Shown: piece by piece, positions 16,253-24,956 of the stretch | Layout of the letters: the number at the start of each line of letters is the position of its first letter | Numbering within the stretch: position 1 is the stretch's first letter | Source of the DNA: Emticicia aquatilis | GTDB lineage: Bacteria > Bacteroidota > Bacteroidia > Cytophagales > Spirosomataceae | Reading direction: 5' to 3' | Assembly (NCBI RefSeq): GCF_014644295.1 | Contig: NZ_BMKK01000003.1 | Location: 62,001-126,000 of the forward strand | DNA: 64,000 nucleotides | Notes under the pieces: model-generated | What the model saw: the letters and a program-made list of their open reading frames with translations, nothing else | Told to the model about the DNA's origin: nothing | The model's database searches: none | Made by a program: the position numbers and the translations under genes

Positions 16253-16690
16253 ATGACAAATCAAGTTTTAGATTATTTTATATCAAATATTGGTAAAAAT
16301 GCCGCCGACATTAGTCCATCGGCTTTGGGGCGTTGGCTAAATGGTAAGTTGATTGCGGTTGAAGAAGGTTCTCTCACGGTTGAGTTTGTGGTGCGTGAAG
16401 AAATGACCAATCCTGGCAAAATCTTGCACGGAGGCGTAACGGCTTCGATGCTCGATGATGTGATGGGAATGACGGTTTTTTCGTTGGGTCGTGAAAGTTT
16501 TTACTCTACCATCAATCTAAGTATTGATTATCTGCTTCCTGCCAAAGTAGGCGATAGTGTCTATGTAAAATCGAAGGTGATTAGAGCAGGAAAAACGGTT
16601 ATTAATATGGAGTGCGAGGCACGTAATTCGGAGCATAAAATTATAGCTAAATGTACTTCTAATTTGGTCACTACGGGTATTAAAATATGA
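16253..16690 (+). CDS. PaaI-like hotdog-fold thioesterase
   Basis: A 145-residue hotdog protein of the PaaI/acyl-CoA thioesterase type. The core GKILHGGVTASMLDDVMGMTVFS contains the HGG turn and the helix bearing Asp that acts in catalysis. YSTINLSIDYLLPAKVGDSVYVKSKVIRAGKTV is the standard strand series. It probably hydrolyses an acyl-CoA in the cytoplasm, but the substrate is unknown. As the last gene of the tetR operon it is closed by the hairpin at 16697-16724. Its co-regulation with an efflux regulator may point to a lipid-like or aromatic inducer. Confidence 0.88.
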   Translation: MTNQVLDYFISNIGKNAADISPSALGRWLNGKLIAVEEGSLTVEFVVREEMTNPGKILHGGVTASMLDDVMGMTVFSLGRESFYSTINLSIDYLLPAKVGDSVYVKSKVIRAGKTVINMECEARNSEHKIIAKCTSNLVTTGIKI

Positions 16691-16696
16691 TTTTTG

Positions 16697-16724
16697 AGGT
16701 CTGACTATAAGTCTGACCTTTTTT
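16697..16724 (+). terminator. Intrinsic terminator after the tetR operon
   Basis: AGGTCTGAC-tataa-GTCTGACCT with one central mismatch, followed by TTTTTT. It separates the tetR-DUF4260-hotdog unit from the efflux operon, which therefore needs its own promoter. Confidence 0.75.
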
Positions 16725-16737
16725 CAGAAATATAACT

Positions 16738-16753
16738 TAACAGTGTTCAGAAA
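16738..16753. promoter_or_regulatory. Second TetR operator-like site, before the efflux operon
   Basis: AACAGTGTTCAGAAA at 16739-16753 is the exact reverse complement of 15 nt in the tetR promoter. The half-site palindrome here has one mismatch (TTAACA-g-TGTTCA). It lies about 95 bp before the TolC ATG. I did not find a convincing TTG/TAnnTTTG pair around it. A near match (TCGATTTG) lies at about 16818-16825. Confidence 0.65.
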
Positions 16754-16847
16754 CTATCAAATGGTTATTTTAAATGTAGCGAATATTAAATAAGGGCAAT
16801 AAAGTTGGAATTGCAATTCGATTTGTCTAAGATTTTATACATGATTT

Positions 16848-18209
16848 ATGAAAAAGTTACCTATTTATTTACTTTTCGTGCCTTTTGGGGCATTCGCACA
16901 AGCTGGCAGTATTCCTTCGTCACCCATTCTTGAATCATACATTCAGGAAGGATTGAAACAAAATTTGGGTTTGAAACAAGAACGTCTCGAACTCTTAAAA
17001 TCTGCCGAAAACATCACGCAAGCGAAGGCTAATTTTATGCCGAGAGTGACATTCAACCCCAATTATACTTTGGCAGCGGGTGGGCGTAGATTAGAGTTCC
17101 CGATTGGAGATTTGTTGAATCCAGTTTATTCTACGCTCAATCAACTCACTAAAACCAATAATTTTCCGCAGGTCGAAAACGTCAATCAGTTACTTGCCCC
17201 CAATAATTTTCATGATACAAAACTGAGTTTTCAGTACCCCATTTTCAATACTGATATTCGTTATAACTTGCTCATTCAGAGAGATTTACTTTCGGCACAA
17301 GAAGCAAAGAAACGGGTTTTAGAAAACGAAATCAGATATAGTATCACGACCGCTTATCTACAATATTTACAAACCCTCGAAGCCCAAAAGATTTTCGATG
17401 CGTCTCGAAAACTGCTCACTGATTTCGTGAAACTCAACGAAAAACTGGTGGGTAATAATGTAGCTACCAAAGATGTGATTTATTCGGCCGAATACGAAGT
17501 GAGCAAACTCGACCAGCAAGTAGCGGTTTTGGATAAAAACAGGCAATCGGTGCAGGTTTTTTTGAATTATTTAATGAATCGTGATTTTTCTGCCGAAATC
17601 GTTGCTGATACCAACTTAGTAAGTGCTCCCATCTTAGCAAGCAACTTGGCCGAACTAAAAGCCGATGCTCTCAATAATCGTCAGGAATTAAGCCAGCTAC
17701 GTACAAATATAAAGGTTAGCGAAACCGCCATCAAATTACAAGAAATGAATGCCATTCGTCCGCAGGTTTTTGTGGGTGGAAGCACTGGTTTTCAAGGGTT
17801 TGGCTATACTTTCAAAAACCAAGCTTATATCATTGGTCAGATTGGTTTGAGTTGGGATTTATACCACGGATACGAAAAAAAATCGAAGATTCAGCAAGCA
17901 AAAATCCAGAAAAATATACTCGATGTAAAGTTTGAAGAAGTACAAAAACAGATTCAATTACAGATTTCGCAGGCATATTTTGAGCTGGAAGCAGCTAAAA
18001 AAGCACTGAATACAGCAAAAGATGGTACTATAAAAGCTGAAAAATATTTCAAAATAGTAGAGAGTCGCTACCGAAATGGGCAAGCGATAATGATTGAGTA
18101 TTTACGGGCATCTAACGAAATAATCACGGCTCGTTTGCAGGAGTCAGTTGCCAAATATGATGTTTTGGCGAAGCAAGCAAATTTAGATAAGGTTGGGGCG
18201 GTGAAGTAA
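16848..18209 (+). CDS. TolC-family outer membrane efflux protein
   Basis: A 453-residue outer membrane channel for an RND pump. The signal peptide ends near GAFAQAG. Two related halves of long alpha-helical hairpins are seen: ESYIQEGLKQNLGLKQERLELLKSAENITQAKANFMPRV in the first, and DALNNRQELSQLRTNIKVSETAIKLQEMNAIRPQVFVGG in the second. The second half ends with ALNTAKDGTIKAEKYFKIVESRYRNGQAIMIEYLRASNEI, the OEP signature. It is the first gene of the efflux operon and lies just downstream of the second operator-like site. Confidence 0.93.
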   Translation: MKKLPIYLLFVPFGAFAQAGSIPSSPILESYIQEGLKQNLGLKQERLELLKSAENITQAKANFMPRVTFNPNYTLAAGGRRLEFPIGDLLNPVYSTLNQLTKTNNFPQVENVNQLLAPNNFHDTKLSFQYPIFNTDIRYNLLIQRDLLSAQEAKKRVLENEIRYSITTAYLQYLQTLEAQKIFDASRKLLTDFVKLNEKLVGNNVATKDVIYSAEYEVSKLDQQVAVLDKNRQSVQVFLNYLMNRDFSAEIVADTNLVSAPILASNLAELKADALNNRQELSQLRTNIKVSETAIKLQEMNAIRPQVFVGGSTGFQGFGYTFKNQAYIIGQIGLSWDLYHGYEKKSKIQQAKIQKNILDVKFEEVQKQIQLQISQAYFELEAAKKALNTAKDGTIKAEKYFKIVESRYRNGQAIMIEYLRASNEIITARLQESVAKYDVLAKQANLDKVGAVK

Positions 18210-18249
18210 ATATTATCGGTACGAATGTCATTATAACAGCTATATATTT

Positions 18250-18828
18250 ATGAAAAAGATATTAATTATTCAAGGACATCCCGATGACGAAAGCTTCAAT
18301 TTTGCTCTTTATGAAGCCTATAAAAAAGGAGCAATTGCTTCGGGTGCAGAAGTAAAAGAAATCATCGTTCGAGATTTGCAGTTTAATCCAAACTTACAAT
18401 ATGGCTACCGAAAACGTACTGAATTAGAACCCGATTTGCTCGAATCCATCGACAAAATCAAGTGGGCCGAGCATATTGTGCTATTTTATCCAGTTTGGTG
18501 GGGTTCTATTCCTGCTATTCTGAAAGGTTTTTTTGATAGGATTTTCTTGCCAGGAATTGCCTATGAAAAAATCGAAAATTCGTTGTGGTGGAAAAAACTC
18601 TTGTCAGGCCGAACAGGACACATCATCAGTACGCTCGACCAGCCAGCTTGGTTTTATTGGCTTTATTACGGTCGCCCGAGTTATCATGCAGTTAAGCAAC
18701 TTACGTTTCACTTTGTGGGCATAAAGCCAGTCCGCACAACTACAATCGGCCCAATTCGATTGTCGAAAGATTCATTTAGAGCTAACTGGTTGAAAAAAAT
18801 AGAAAAATTAGGTTTTGAACAAAAATAA
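18250..18828 (+). CDS. Flavodoxin-like NAD(P)H-dependent oxidoreductase (KefF/MdaB type)
   Basis: A 192-residue flavoprotein of the NAD(P)H quinone oxidoreductase family. The flavin phosphate loop is near the N-terminus (IIQGHPDDESFNFAL, of the GHP-x(4)-SFN type). The second flavin-contacting segment is VLFYPVWWGSIPAILKGFFDRIFLPGIAY. It probably reduces quinones or similar electrophiles with two electrons in the cytosol. It lies between the TolC gene (40 bp before) and the adaptor gene (6 bp after), within a pump operon. This placement suggests that detoxification by reduction and by efflux are induced together. Confidence 0.88.
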   Translation: MKKILIIQGHPDDESFNFALYEAYKKGAIASGAEVKEIIVRDLQFNPNLQYGYRKRTELEPDLLESIDKIKWAEHIVLFYPVWWGSIPAILKGFFDRIFLPGIAYEKIENSLWWKKLLSGRTGHIISTLDQPAWFYWLYYGRPSYHAVKQLTFHFVGIKPVRTTTIGPIRLSKDSFRANWLKKIEKLGFEQK

Positions 18829-18834
18829 AAATAT

Positions 18835-19875
18835 ATGAAAAGTTATACTTACATAATTCTTGCAGCTACCTTATTGATAGCCAGTTGCGGAAAGAAACAA
18901 GAAACGAAAAAGGCCGAAGCCGAAGAAACCTTAACGGTTGAAGTTCAACCCGTTAGCCGGAAATCGTTGAGCGAACCAATTATTGCGAGTGGGGTACTTT
19001 CGTCAAAATCAGAAATGAAATTGGCGTTCAAGACTGGCGGAATGATTCGCCGTGTGTATGTGCAAGAAGGGCAGTTTGTAAAAGAAGGTCAGCTTTTGGC
19101 CGAACTCGATTTATCAGAAATTGATGCCCAAGTTCGTCAAGCTAAATTGGGCTTAGAAAAATCGGAAAGAGACTTGGAGCGAGCAAAGAAACTCTACGCC
19201 GATGAAGCCGCTACGCTCACAAACGTACAAGATGCTACCACGGGCTACGATGTGGCCAAGCAAAGCGTGCAAGTAGCTGAGTTTAACCAAAAGTTATCAA
19301 GAATCTACGCCCCAACGAGCGGACGAATCCTTAGAAAAATCTCTGAGCAAGGCGAACTCATCACGCCTTTTGCTCCTGCTTTTATTCTCGGTACGGGCGA
19401 AAGTGCCTATATTGTAAACGTAGGTTTGGCCGACCGTGATGTAGTGAAAGTAAAAATCGGCGATGTGGCCACGGTTTATTTAGATGCCTATCCAAACGAA
19501 GCTTTTCAAGCCCGAATCACACAAATTGCCCAAACCGTAAACCCCGCAACTGGCACATTCGAGGCCGAATTACAGATTCAGCCGAACGGCAAAAAGCTCA
19601 TTTCTGGCTTCGTAGCTAAAGCCGAAATTTCTACGGGCAAAGGTGCCGCAACACTCGCTGTTCCAATAGAAGCACTGATTGAAGCCAATAAAAATACTGC
19701 ATTTGTTTATGCGTATAATGCTTCAAATCAATCAGTTAGCAAAGTGCCAGTTAACATAGGTAGTATTTTCGGCAATAATGTATCCATCATTTCAGGCATC
19801 AATGAAGGTACTCAGATTGTAACTAAAGGAGCAAATTTCTTGAGCGATAAAGCGAAGGTGAAGGTGATAAAATGA
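18835..19875 (+). CDS. RND efflux periplasmic adaptor (membrane fusion protein)
   Basis: A 346-residue HlyD/AcrA-type adaptor linking the inner membrane pump to TolC. Its lipoprotein signal ends in LLIASC (Cys19). The biotinyl-lipoyl half-motifs (FKTGGMIRRVYVQEGQFVKEGQLLAELD and IYAPTSGRILRKISEQGELI) flank a short helical hairpin at about 95-150. The beta-barrel and membrane-proximal domains follow. It starts 6 bp after the oxidoreductase gene, so the two are co-transcribed. A 70-bp palindromic repeat lies between it and the pump gene. Confidence 0.95.
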   Translation: MKSYTYIILAATLLIASCGKKQETKKAEAEETLTVEVQPVSRKSLSEPIIASGVLSSKSEMKLAFKTGGMIRRVYVQEGQFVKEGQLLAELDLSEIDAQVRQAKLGLEKSERDLERAKKLYADEAATLTNVQDATTGYDVAKQSVQVAEFNQKLSRIYAPTSGRILRKISEQGELITPFAPAFILGTGESAYIVNVGLADRDVVKVKIGDVATVYLDAYPNEAFQARITQIAQTVNPATGTFEAELQIQPNGKKLISGFVAKAEISTGKGAATLAVPIEALIEANKNTAFVYAYNASNQSVSKVPVNIGSIFGNNVSIISGINEGTQIVTKGANFLSDKAKVKVIK

Positions 19876-19927
19876 GTTTTAATTCATTAATTCTCAACAT
19901 CTAATCAATAATTAATGTAAAAAATTT

Positions 19928-19998
19928 ACCACTGAGAGACTAAGTGACACTAAGAAAACACTTAGTGAAAACTTTGTGTCCTTAGTGCCTTAGTGGTG
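19928..19998. repeat. ACCACT...AGTGGT palindromic repeat inside the efflux operon
   Basis: The ends ACCACT and AGTGGT are complementary. Inside, CTAAGTGACACTAAG is answered by CTTAGTG and GTGTCCTTAGTG, making a long imperfect hairpin with AAGTG/CTTAG words. I recognise this style from intergenic repeats in Bacteroidota and cyanobacteria. It lies in the adaptor-pump gap (157 bp) and could lower or tune expression of the pump relative to the adaptor. Confidence 0.7.
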
Positions 19999-20032
19999 AA
20001 GAAAAGGCACGGTTTCCAATATTTTTATAAAC

Positions 20033-23000
20033 ATGAAATTAGTCGAATTTTCCGTCAAAAACTACCAATTTACCATTATCATTTTCGTGATGATTATGGC
20101 AATTGGAGTTAACTCATTGCTCAATATGCCCAAAGCCGAAGACCCAGCTTTGAAGGCAACTTTTAATAGTATCGTGGTTGTTTACCCCGGTACTTCTCCT
20201 GCCGATATGGAAAAACTCATCGTTGACCCTATCGAAGATAAAATGTCTGAAATCAGCGATATTAAAAAAGTAATTTCGTCGGCTGACGAGGGTGTTGCTC
20301 AAATCCGTTTGGAGTTTGTTCACTCTATCAATCCCGATGATAAATACAACGAGGTTGTGCGTGAGTTAAATGCTATTCGCACCAAACTGCCAGCCGATAT
20401 TTATAGCATGGATGTACTACGTTTCACACCCGAAGGCGTAAACATCATTCAATGTGCCGTGATGTCGGAAACAACGCCGTATAAAGAATTAGAGAAAGAA
20501 GCCGATAAACTGAAAGACAAACTTCTGAAAGTAAAATCAATCAAGACTTCTGAAATTTGGGCATTCCCGAAACAACAAGTGACAATTTCGGTCAATTTAG
20601 ATAAAATGGCACAGTTCCGAATTCCGCTGAACCGAGTTTTAGGGGCAGTCCAGTCAGAAAATGCCAATATTCCCGCAGGAAATATCGAAATCGGTAGCCG
20701 AAAATTTAGTGTAAAAACATCGGGTAGTTACGAGAATTTAGATGAAATCAAGAATACTATCGTTAGCTCGTCTGGCACGACCGTAACTTACCTGCGAGAT
20801 GTAGCCGACGTAAAATTTGACTACGAAGAAGAAAATTATCTGGGGCGTTTGAATGGCAAAAGAGCCGTTTTCATCACGGCTACTATGAAAGACGGTAGCA
20901 ATATCTTCAAAACTGGCGAAGAAATCAGACCAATCATTGATGATTTTGCTAAGAGTTTACCAGCTGATATAAAATTTGAGCAGAGTTTCGACCAAGTAAA
21001 AAGTGTTTCTACTCGTTTATTCGGCTTGGCTCGTGACTTTGGTATTGCCATTTTATTGGTGCTCATCACACTCATTCCGTTGGGTATTCGTCCTGCCATT
21101 ATCGTAATGATTTCGATTCCATTGTCACTGGCGATGGGACTCACGATGCTCGATTTGGCAGGTTTCGGAATCAATCAGCTAAGTGTGGTGGGGCTTGTTA
21201 TCGCATTGGGTTTATTGGTGGATGATTCGATTGTAGTGGTCGAAAACATCGCCAGATTTCTTCGCACAGGTATGCCTCGCCGAGAAGCAGCCATCGAAGC
21301 TACCAAACAAATCAGTTTAGCAGTTTTGGGCTGTACGGCAACCTTGATTTTTGCGTTTTTACCACTTTGTTTTCTTCCAGAATCAGCGGGTGATTTCATC
21401 CGAAGCCTTCCGATGGCCGTAATCATGACCATCATTGCATCGCTCTTTGTTTCGCTTACGATTGTTCCGTTTTTAGCGAGCCTTTTAATGCCTCGTGAAG
21501 AACACGGCGAAAACGTGGTGCTTAGATTGATGAAAAAAGGTATTGAAGGCTCTTATCGTAAAGTATTGCACAAAGCACTTTCGTATCCTAAAACCGCCTT
21601 ATTGATTGCTGTTTTGATTTTTGTTGGCTCATTGGCTCTCATTCCTGTGGTGGGTACGAGCGTTTTCCCTCGTTCCGAAAAACCCCAATTCTTGATAAAC
21701 ATCGAAACCCCGCTCGGCACCACACTTTCCGAAACCGATAAAGCTGCCCGATTCGTTGAAAATGAGTTGTTAAAGCATAAAATCGTTAAGAATTTCGCCA
21801 CAAACGTAGGAAAAAGTAATCCACGTATCTACTATAATACATTGCCCGTTGGTGGAACCCTCTCGAATTACTCACAACTTTTTGTGCAGCTACAAGATAA
21901 GGTAGAAGTACCTGAGCGTGAGCAATTTATTGATGAACTACGGGCAATTTTTGATTCTTATCCAGGGGCAAAAATCCGTGTGATTCAGTTTGAGCAAGGA
22001 GCTCCATTTGAAGCACCTTTGGCAGTGAGAATCATGGGCGAAAATCTTGACTCGTTGCGAGTAATTTCTGCTAAAGTTGAGAAGGTTTTTAAGGAAACCC
22101 AAGGTACAATCTACGTAAATAATGCCCTTGCCGCCCAAAATGTTGATTTGCGAGTAAACATCAATAAAGATAAAGCAGGAATGTTGGGTATTCCGACGGT
22201 TGATATTGACCGTACTATCAGAATGGGAATTGCGGGTGTAAACTTAGGGATTTATAAAGAAAAAGACGGCGAAGAAATGAATCTCAACGTCAATCTCCCT
22301 CGTGAACAACGCCCAAGTATGGATGTGTTTTCAAAAATATTTGTGGCCAATCAGATGGGAAATCTTGTGCCTTTGAGCCAGTTAGCAACTGTTGGTTTCG
22401 AGACATCGCCTAATCGCATCAATCACTACGACCGTGACCGATATTCTACGGTTTCGGCTTTCATTAAAAGTGGCTTTCTGACACCAAATGTTACGAAAGA
22501 AGCCATGGCAAAATTGACACAAATCAAGCTTCCGAAAGGCTATGAGTTTAAAATGGCAGGAGAAGTAGAGCGTTCGGCCGAAACATTCGGTGGGCTTGGT
22601 ACGATTATCATCATCACCATTTTCGGAATTATCGCCATCTTGATTCTTGAATTCAAAACTTTCAAAAGCACATTTATTGTACTTTCGGTAATTCCGCTCG
22701 GGATGATTGGGGCAATTTTGATTCTACTTTTTACTGGAAATTCGCTTTCTTTTACGGCCATCGTCGGTATCATCGCATTGGCTGGTATTGAAGTGAAAAA
22801 CTCCATTTTACTTGTAGATTACACTAATTTCTTGCGTAAAGAAAATGGTTTGAGTATTGATGAAGCCATCGAAGAAGCTGGTGAAACTCGTTTTATACCA
22901 ATCGTTCTGACAACCATGACCGCCATTGGTGGTATGATTCCGCTTATTATGGAACATTCTCCGCTTTATTCACCATTGGCACTTGTAATTGTTGGCGGGC

Positions 23001-23074
23001 TGATTTCATCACTGATTTTAACTCGAATCGTTACGCCTGTAATGTACAAACTATTGCCACCGAGTTTGAAGTAA
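20033..23074 (+). CDS. RND-family efflux pump permease (AcrB/HAE1-like)
   Basis: A 1013-residue inner membrane proton-driven pump. The usual two-repeat layout is present: TM1 near 12-30, a large periplasmic loop, TM2-6 (about 330-470), TM7 near 522, a second loop, and TM8-12 (850-1000). The proton-relay motif LGLLVDDSIVVVENIAR carries the two conserved Asp of TM4. GIEVKNSILLVDYTN is its partner in the second repeat. It would expel organic compounds with the adaptor and TolC. The start follows the repeat at 19928-19998. A bidirectional terminator closes the operon. Confidence 0.96.
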   Translation: MKLVEFSVKNYQFTIIIFVMIMAIGVNSLLNMPKAEDPALKATFNSIVVVYPGTSPADMEKLIVDPIEDKMSEISDIKKVISSADEGVAQIRLEFVHSINPDDKYNEVVRELNAIRTKLPADIYSMDVLRFTPEGVNIIQCAVMSETTPYKELEKEADKLKDKLLKVKSIKTSEIWAFPKQQVTISVNLDKMAQFRIPLNRVLGAVQSENANIPAGNIEIGSRKFSVKTSGSYENLDEIKNTIVSSSGTTVTYLRDVADVKFDYEEENYLGRLNGKRAVFITATMKDGSNIFKTGEEIRPIIDDFAKSLPADIKFEQSFDQVKSVSTRLFGLARDFGIAILLVLITLIPLGIRPAIIVMISIPLSLAMGLTMLDLAGFGINQLSVVGLVIALGLLVDDSIVVVENIARFLRTGMPRREAAIEATKQISLAVLGCTATLIFAFLPLCFLPESAGDFIRSLPMAVIMTIIASLFVSLTIVPFLASLLMPREEHGENVVLRLMKKGIEGSYRKVLHKALSYPKTALLIAVLIFVGSLALIPVVGTSVFPRSEKPQFLINIETPLGTTLSETDKAARFVENELLKHKIVKNFATNVGKSNPRIYYNTLPVGGTLSNYSQLFVQLQDKVEVPEREQFIDELRAIFDSYPGAKIRVIQFEQGAPFEAPLAVRIMGENLDSLRVISAKVEKVFKETQGTIYVNNALAAQNVDLRVNINKDKAGMLGIPTVDIDRTIRMGIAGVNLGIYKEKDGEEMNLNVNLPREQRPSMDVFSKIFVANQMGNLVPLSQLATVGFETSPNRINHYDRDRYSTVSAFIKSGFLTPNVTKEAMAKLTQIKLPKGYEFKMAGEVERSAETFGGLGTIIIITIFGIIAILILEFKTFKSTFIVLSVIPLGMIGAILILLFTGNSLSFTAIVGIIALAGIEVKNSILLVDYTNFLRKENGLSIDEAIEEAGETRFIPIVLTTMTAIGGMIPLIMEHSPLYSPLALVIVGGLISSLILTRIVTPVMYKLLPPSLK

Positions 23075-23081
23075 TTCAGAA

Positions 23082-23116
23082 AAGCCTGTAAGGTTTAAAG
23101 CAGACTTTACAGGCTT
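23082..23116. terminator. Bidirectional terminator between pump and VTT gene
   Basis: AAGCCTGTAAGGT (23082-23094) pairs with ACTTTACAGGCTT (23104-23116). It lies between the stop codons of two convergent genes and overlaps the minus-strand one. T-rich and A-rich flanks on both sides fit use in both directions. It uses the CCTGTAAGG word of the tpiA terminator. Confidence 0.7.
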
Positions 23117-23789
23117 ATATTTGAGTTTTTTTAGGCAATAAATAGTACATTACTCCACCTACTGAAACAATTATCAGAACGATAATTAAAATCTTCTGAA
23201 CATTCCCCTCATTCGGATTTTCGAGTAGTTTTCTGATTTCTTTGGCCTGTGAGCCAGTCCAAACCGCCAATAATGTACGAGGTATCATTCCCAAAAAACC
23301 ACCTAAAAGGATATTTTTCAGCTTAGCCCCCGACAAAGCAAACACAAAATTTGTTAGTGCAAAAGGCAAAATGGGTGAAAGTTTGGTGAAGAAAATAAAC
23401 TTTAATTCTTCTTTACGGATATTCTCAAGAATACTGGTAACATTCTTATTATCAGATAAATAGCCTCTGAATTTATCGCCGTCAATGCGTTTTGTAATGC
23501 TATTTACGAGAAAAATAGCCACCATATTCATCAAGAAAACTGGTAAAATGGCATGCCACCCGATAAAGTACCCAAAAATAAGGGCCAGCAGGGTAGGAGG
23601 GGTAAAGGCAAATGTACAGGTAAGGCAGCAAACAAATGTGATGAGTGTCCAGTCTTGCCAAGTGAAAGCCGAAACTGTGTTTTCGTGAGTAACGACCGCA
23701 ACAGTAAGTGCCGAACTAAAAATTAATGGAACAACCGTCAGAAAAATAGAAGAAATGAGCGGAAAAGAGTATTTGTTGGAGATTTTCAA
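23115..23789 (-). CDS. VTT-domain (TVP38/TMEM64-like) membrane protein
   Basis: A 224-residue inner membrane protein. After a first TM (about 9-28) come LITFVCCLTCTFAFTPPTLLALIFGYFIG and LPVFLMNMVAIFLVNSI. The VTT/DedA core is KFIFFTKLSPILPFALTNFVFALSGAKLKNILLGGFLGMIPRTLLAVWTGSQA. Members are thought to move lipids or ions across membranes. The gene appears to start at TTG (23789), because no in-frame ATG fits the first TM. It is transcribed away from a terminator that ends the upstream operon. Confidence 0.85.
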   Translation of the reverse strand: MKISNKYSFPLISSIFLTVVPLIFSSALTVAVVTHENTVSAFTWQDWTLITFVCCLTCTFAFTPPTLLALIFGYFIGWHAILPVFLMNMVAIFLVNSITKRIDGDKFRGYLSDNKNVTSILENIRKEELKFIFFTKLSPILPFALTNFVFALSGAKLKNILLGGFLGMIPRTLLAVWTGSQAKEIRKLLENPNEGNVQKILIIVLIIVSVGGVMYYLLPKKTQI

Positions 23790-23807
23790 ACCAATAAAAT
23801 TAAAAAA

Positions 23808-23836
23808 ATCTCCTTCTCTATTAAAAGAAGGAGATT
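23808..23836 (-). terminator. Intrinsic terminator after the barrel gene
   Basis: AATCTCCTTCT-ctattaaa-AGAAGGAGATT is a perfect 11-bp stem. Read on the minus strand it is followed by TTTTTTAATTTT, about 30 bp after the stop of the outer membrane protein gene. Confidence 0.85.
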
Positions 23837-23866
23837 GAATGAAAAATAATATTTTGACTCACAAAG

Positions 23867-24490
23867 TTAAAATAAAAATCCATAACGGAGCGTAATTGGG
23901 GTCTGACTACCAAGTAGGCTTTGTGGACTGATAAACCCTCGGTTTGGATAACCTAAATTATACATCAACGAGATGAAACTTCCACGTCGGCCATCGCCTC
24001 CCTGATAAAAACCTGCCCCAATGAGCGGCGAACTTCCCCAGATTCTTTTATTGGGGTCTGTTGTGTTGAGATTATATGAATAAAATTGGTCGGCGTAAGC
24101 ATTGATAAACTCATATTCAGCATGAGCAAAGAATCGTCTAAAGACCTGCTGGCGAACGAATATTTTAGGCCCAAAAATCGTATTGTTTGTGTTGGTTGCA
24201 CTATTACGATTGAATGTTCCTTGAAATATAAAGTTTGCACCTATACCCGCAACCGTTCCTTTATCGTTTAGTTCGTAACCCAACATTGGCGAGGCATCAA
24301 TATAAAAAGCACCAAAAAAGCCTAACCAAAACGTGCCACCGTATCTCAGTTTTTCTTTCCATTCGGGTTTTGGTTTCTCAAAAAATACTTGAGTTTGGCT
24401 GTCTTTATCACCCGAAGTTGGTATTCCTTCCTGGGCAAAAACGCTCAATGTGCTTATAATCAACGCACTCGCTAAAATGATTTTACGCAT
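23867..24490 (-). CDS. Outer membrane beta-barrel protein
   Basis: A 207-residue protein with a signal peptide (MRKIILASALIISTLSVFAQ). Alternating strands follow: YGGTFWLGFFGAFYIDASPMLGYELN, TVAGIGANFIFQGTFN, FRRFFAHAEYEFINAYADQFYSYN, SFISLMYNLGYP. It ends in LRYGFLF, with the terminal Phe expected of an outer membrane barrel. Eight strands would fit the size. No family function is recognised. The start overlaps the end of the upstream gene by 8 bp, so the two are co-translated. Confidence 0.82.
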   Translation of the reverse strand: MRKIILASALIISTLSVFAQEGIPTSGDKDSQTQVFFEKPKPEWKEKLRYGGTFWLGFFGAFYIDASPMLGYELNDKGTVAGIGANFIFQGTFNRNSATNTNNTIFGPKIFVRQQVFRRFFAHAEYEFINAYADQFYSYNLNTTDPNKRIWGSSPLIGAGFYQGGDGRRGSFISLMYNLGYPNRGFISPQSLLGSQTPITLRYGFLF

Positions 24491-24956
24491 ATTCTAAAGT
24501 CTTCTCTTCCTGTAAAAACTCAGGCAGTTTGATGGTATCGAGGAGTTGTTCTTCGAGCATATTTGCCCACTCCGTAAGATAAACGATTACATCAGCCCGA
24601 ACATTGTGGCGAAGATAACGATTTTCGATAGGCAGACGCATTAAAATTTTTTTATCTGAAAGCTTTTCGAGGTTTTGAAGGTCTTCCAACGAAAATCCAG
24701 AGGTAAGCATTTCGTGGATGAGCATATCAATCGGCATTTCCGAAATACCACAGTATTCGTTGAGTTGCTCATTCCAGTCTCCATTGCCTTGCATAGCGTA
24801 GGCATGAATCTCAGCTTTTGTGCGTTTGGTTACTTCCTGCACGAGGTTTCCACAGTTACAGCTGCCCATGTGGCCCCACATATATTCGTTTCCCGAACTA
24901 AGTTTTTTTGCAGTACGACGCAGTGCGTCAATGATTTCTACTTTTGCCTGTGCCAT
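24483..24956 (-). CDS. Conserved hypothetical protein with a GSCNCGN motif
   Basis: A 157-residue cytoplasmic protein not recognised by name. It contains MWGHMGSCNCGNLVQEVTKRTKAEIHAYAM near the start, where the two Cys of SCNCG could bind metal together with nearby His. Acidic helical segments follow (DMLIHEMLTSGFSLEDLQNLEKL), then DVIVYLTEWANMLEEQLL. It overlaps the outer membrane barrel gene downstream by 8 bp, suggesting a joint task, but no function can be stated. Confidence 0.7.
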   Translation of the reverse strand: MAQAKVEIIDALRRTAKKLSSGNEYMWGHMGSCNCGNLVQEVTKRTKAEIHAYAMQGNGDWNEQLNEYCGISEMPIDMLIHEMLTSGFSLEDLQNLEKLSDKKILMRLPIENRYLRHNVRADVIVYLTEWANMLEEQLLDTIKLPEFLQEEKTLEYA

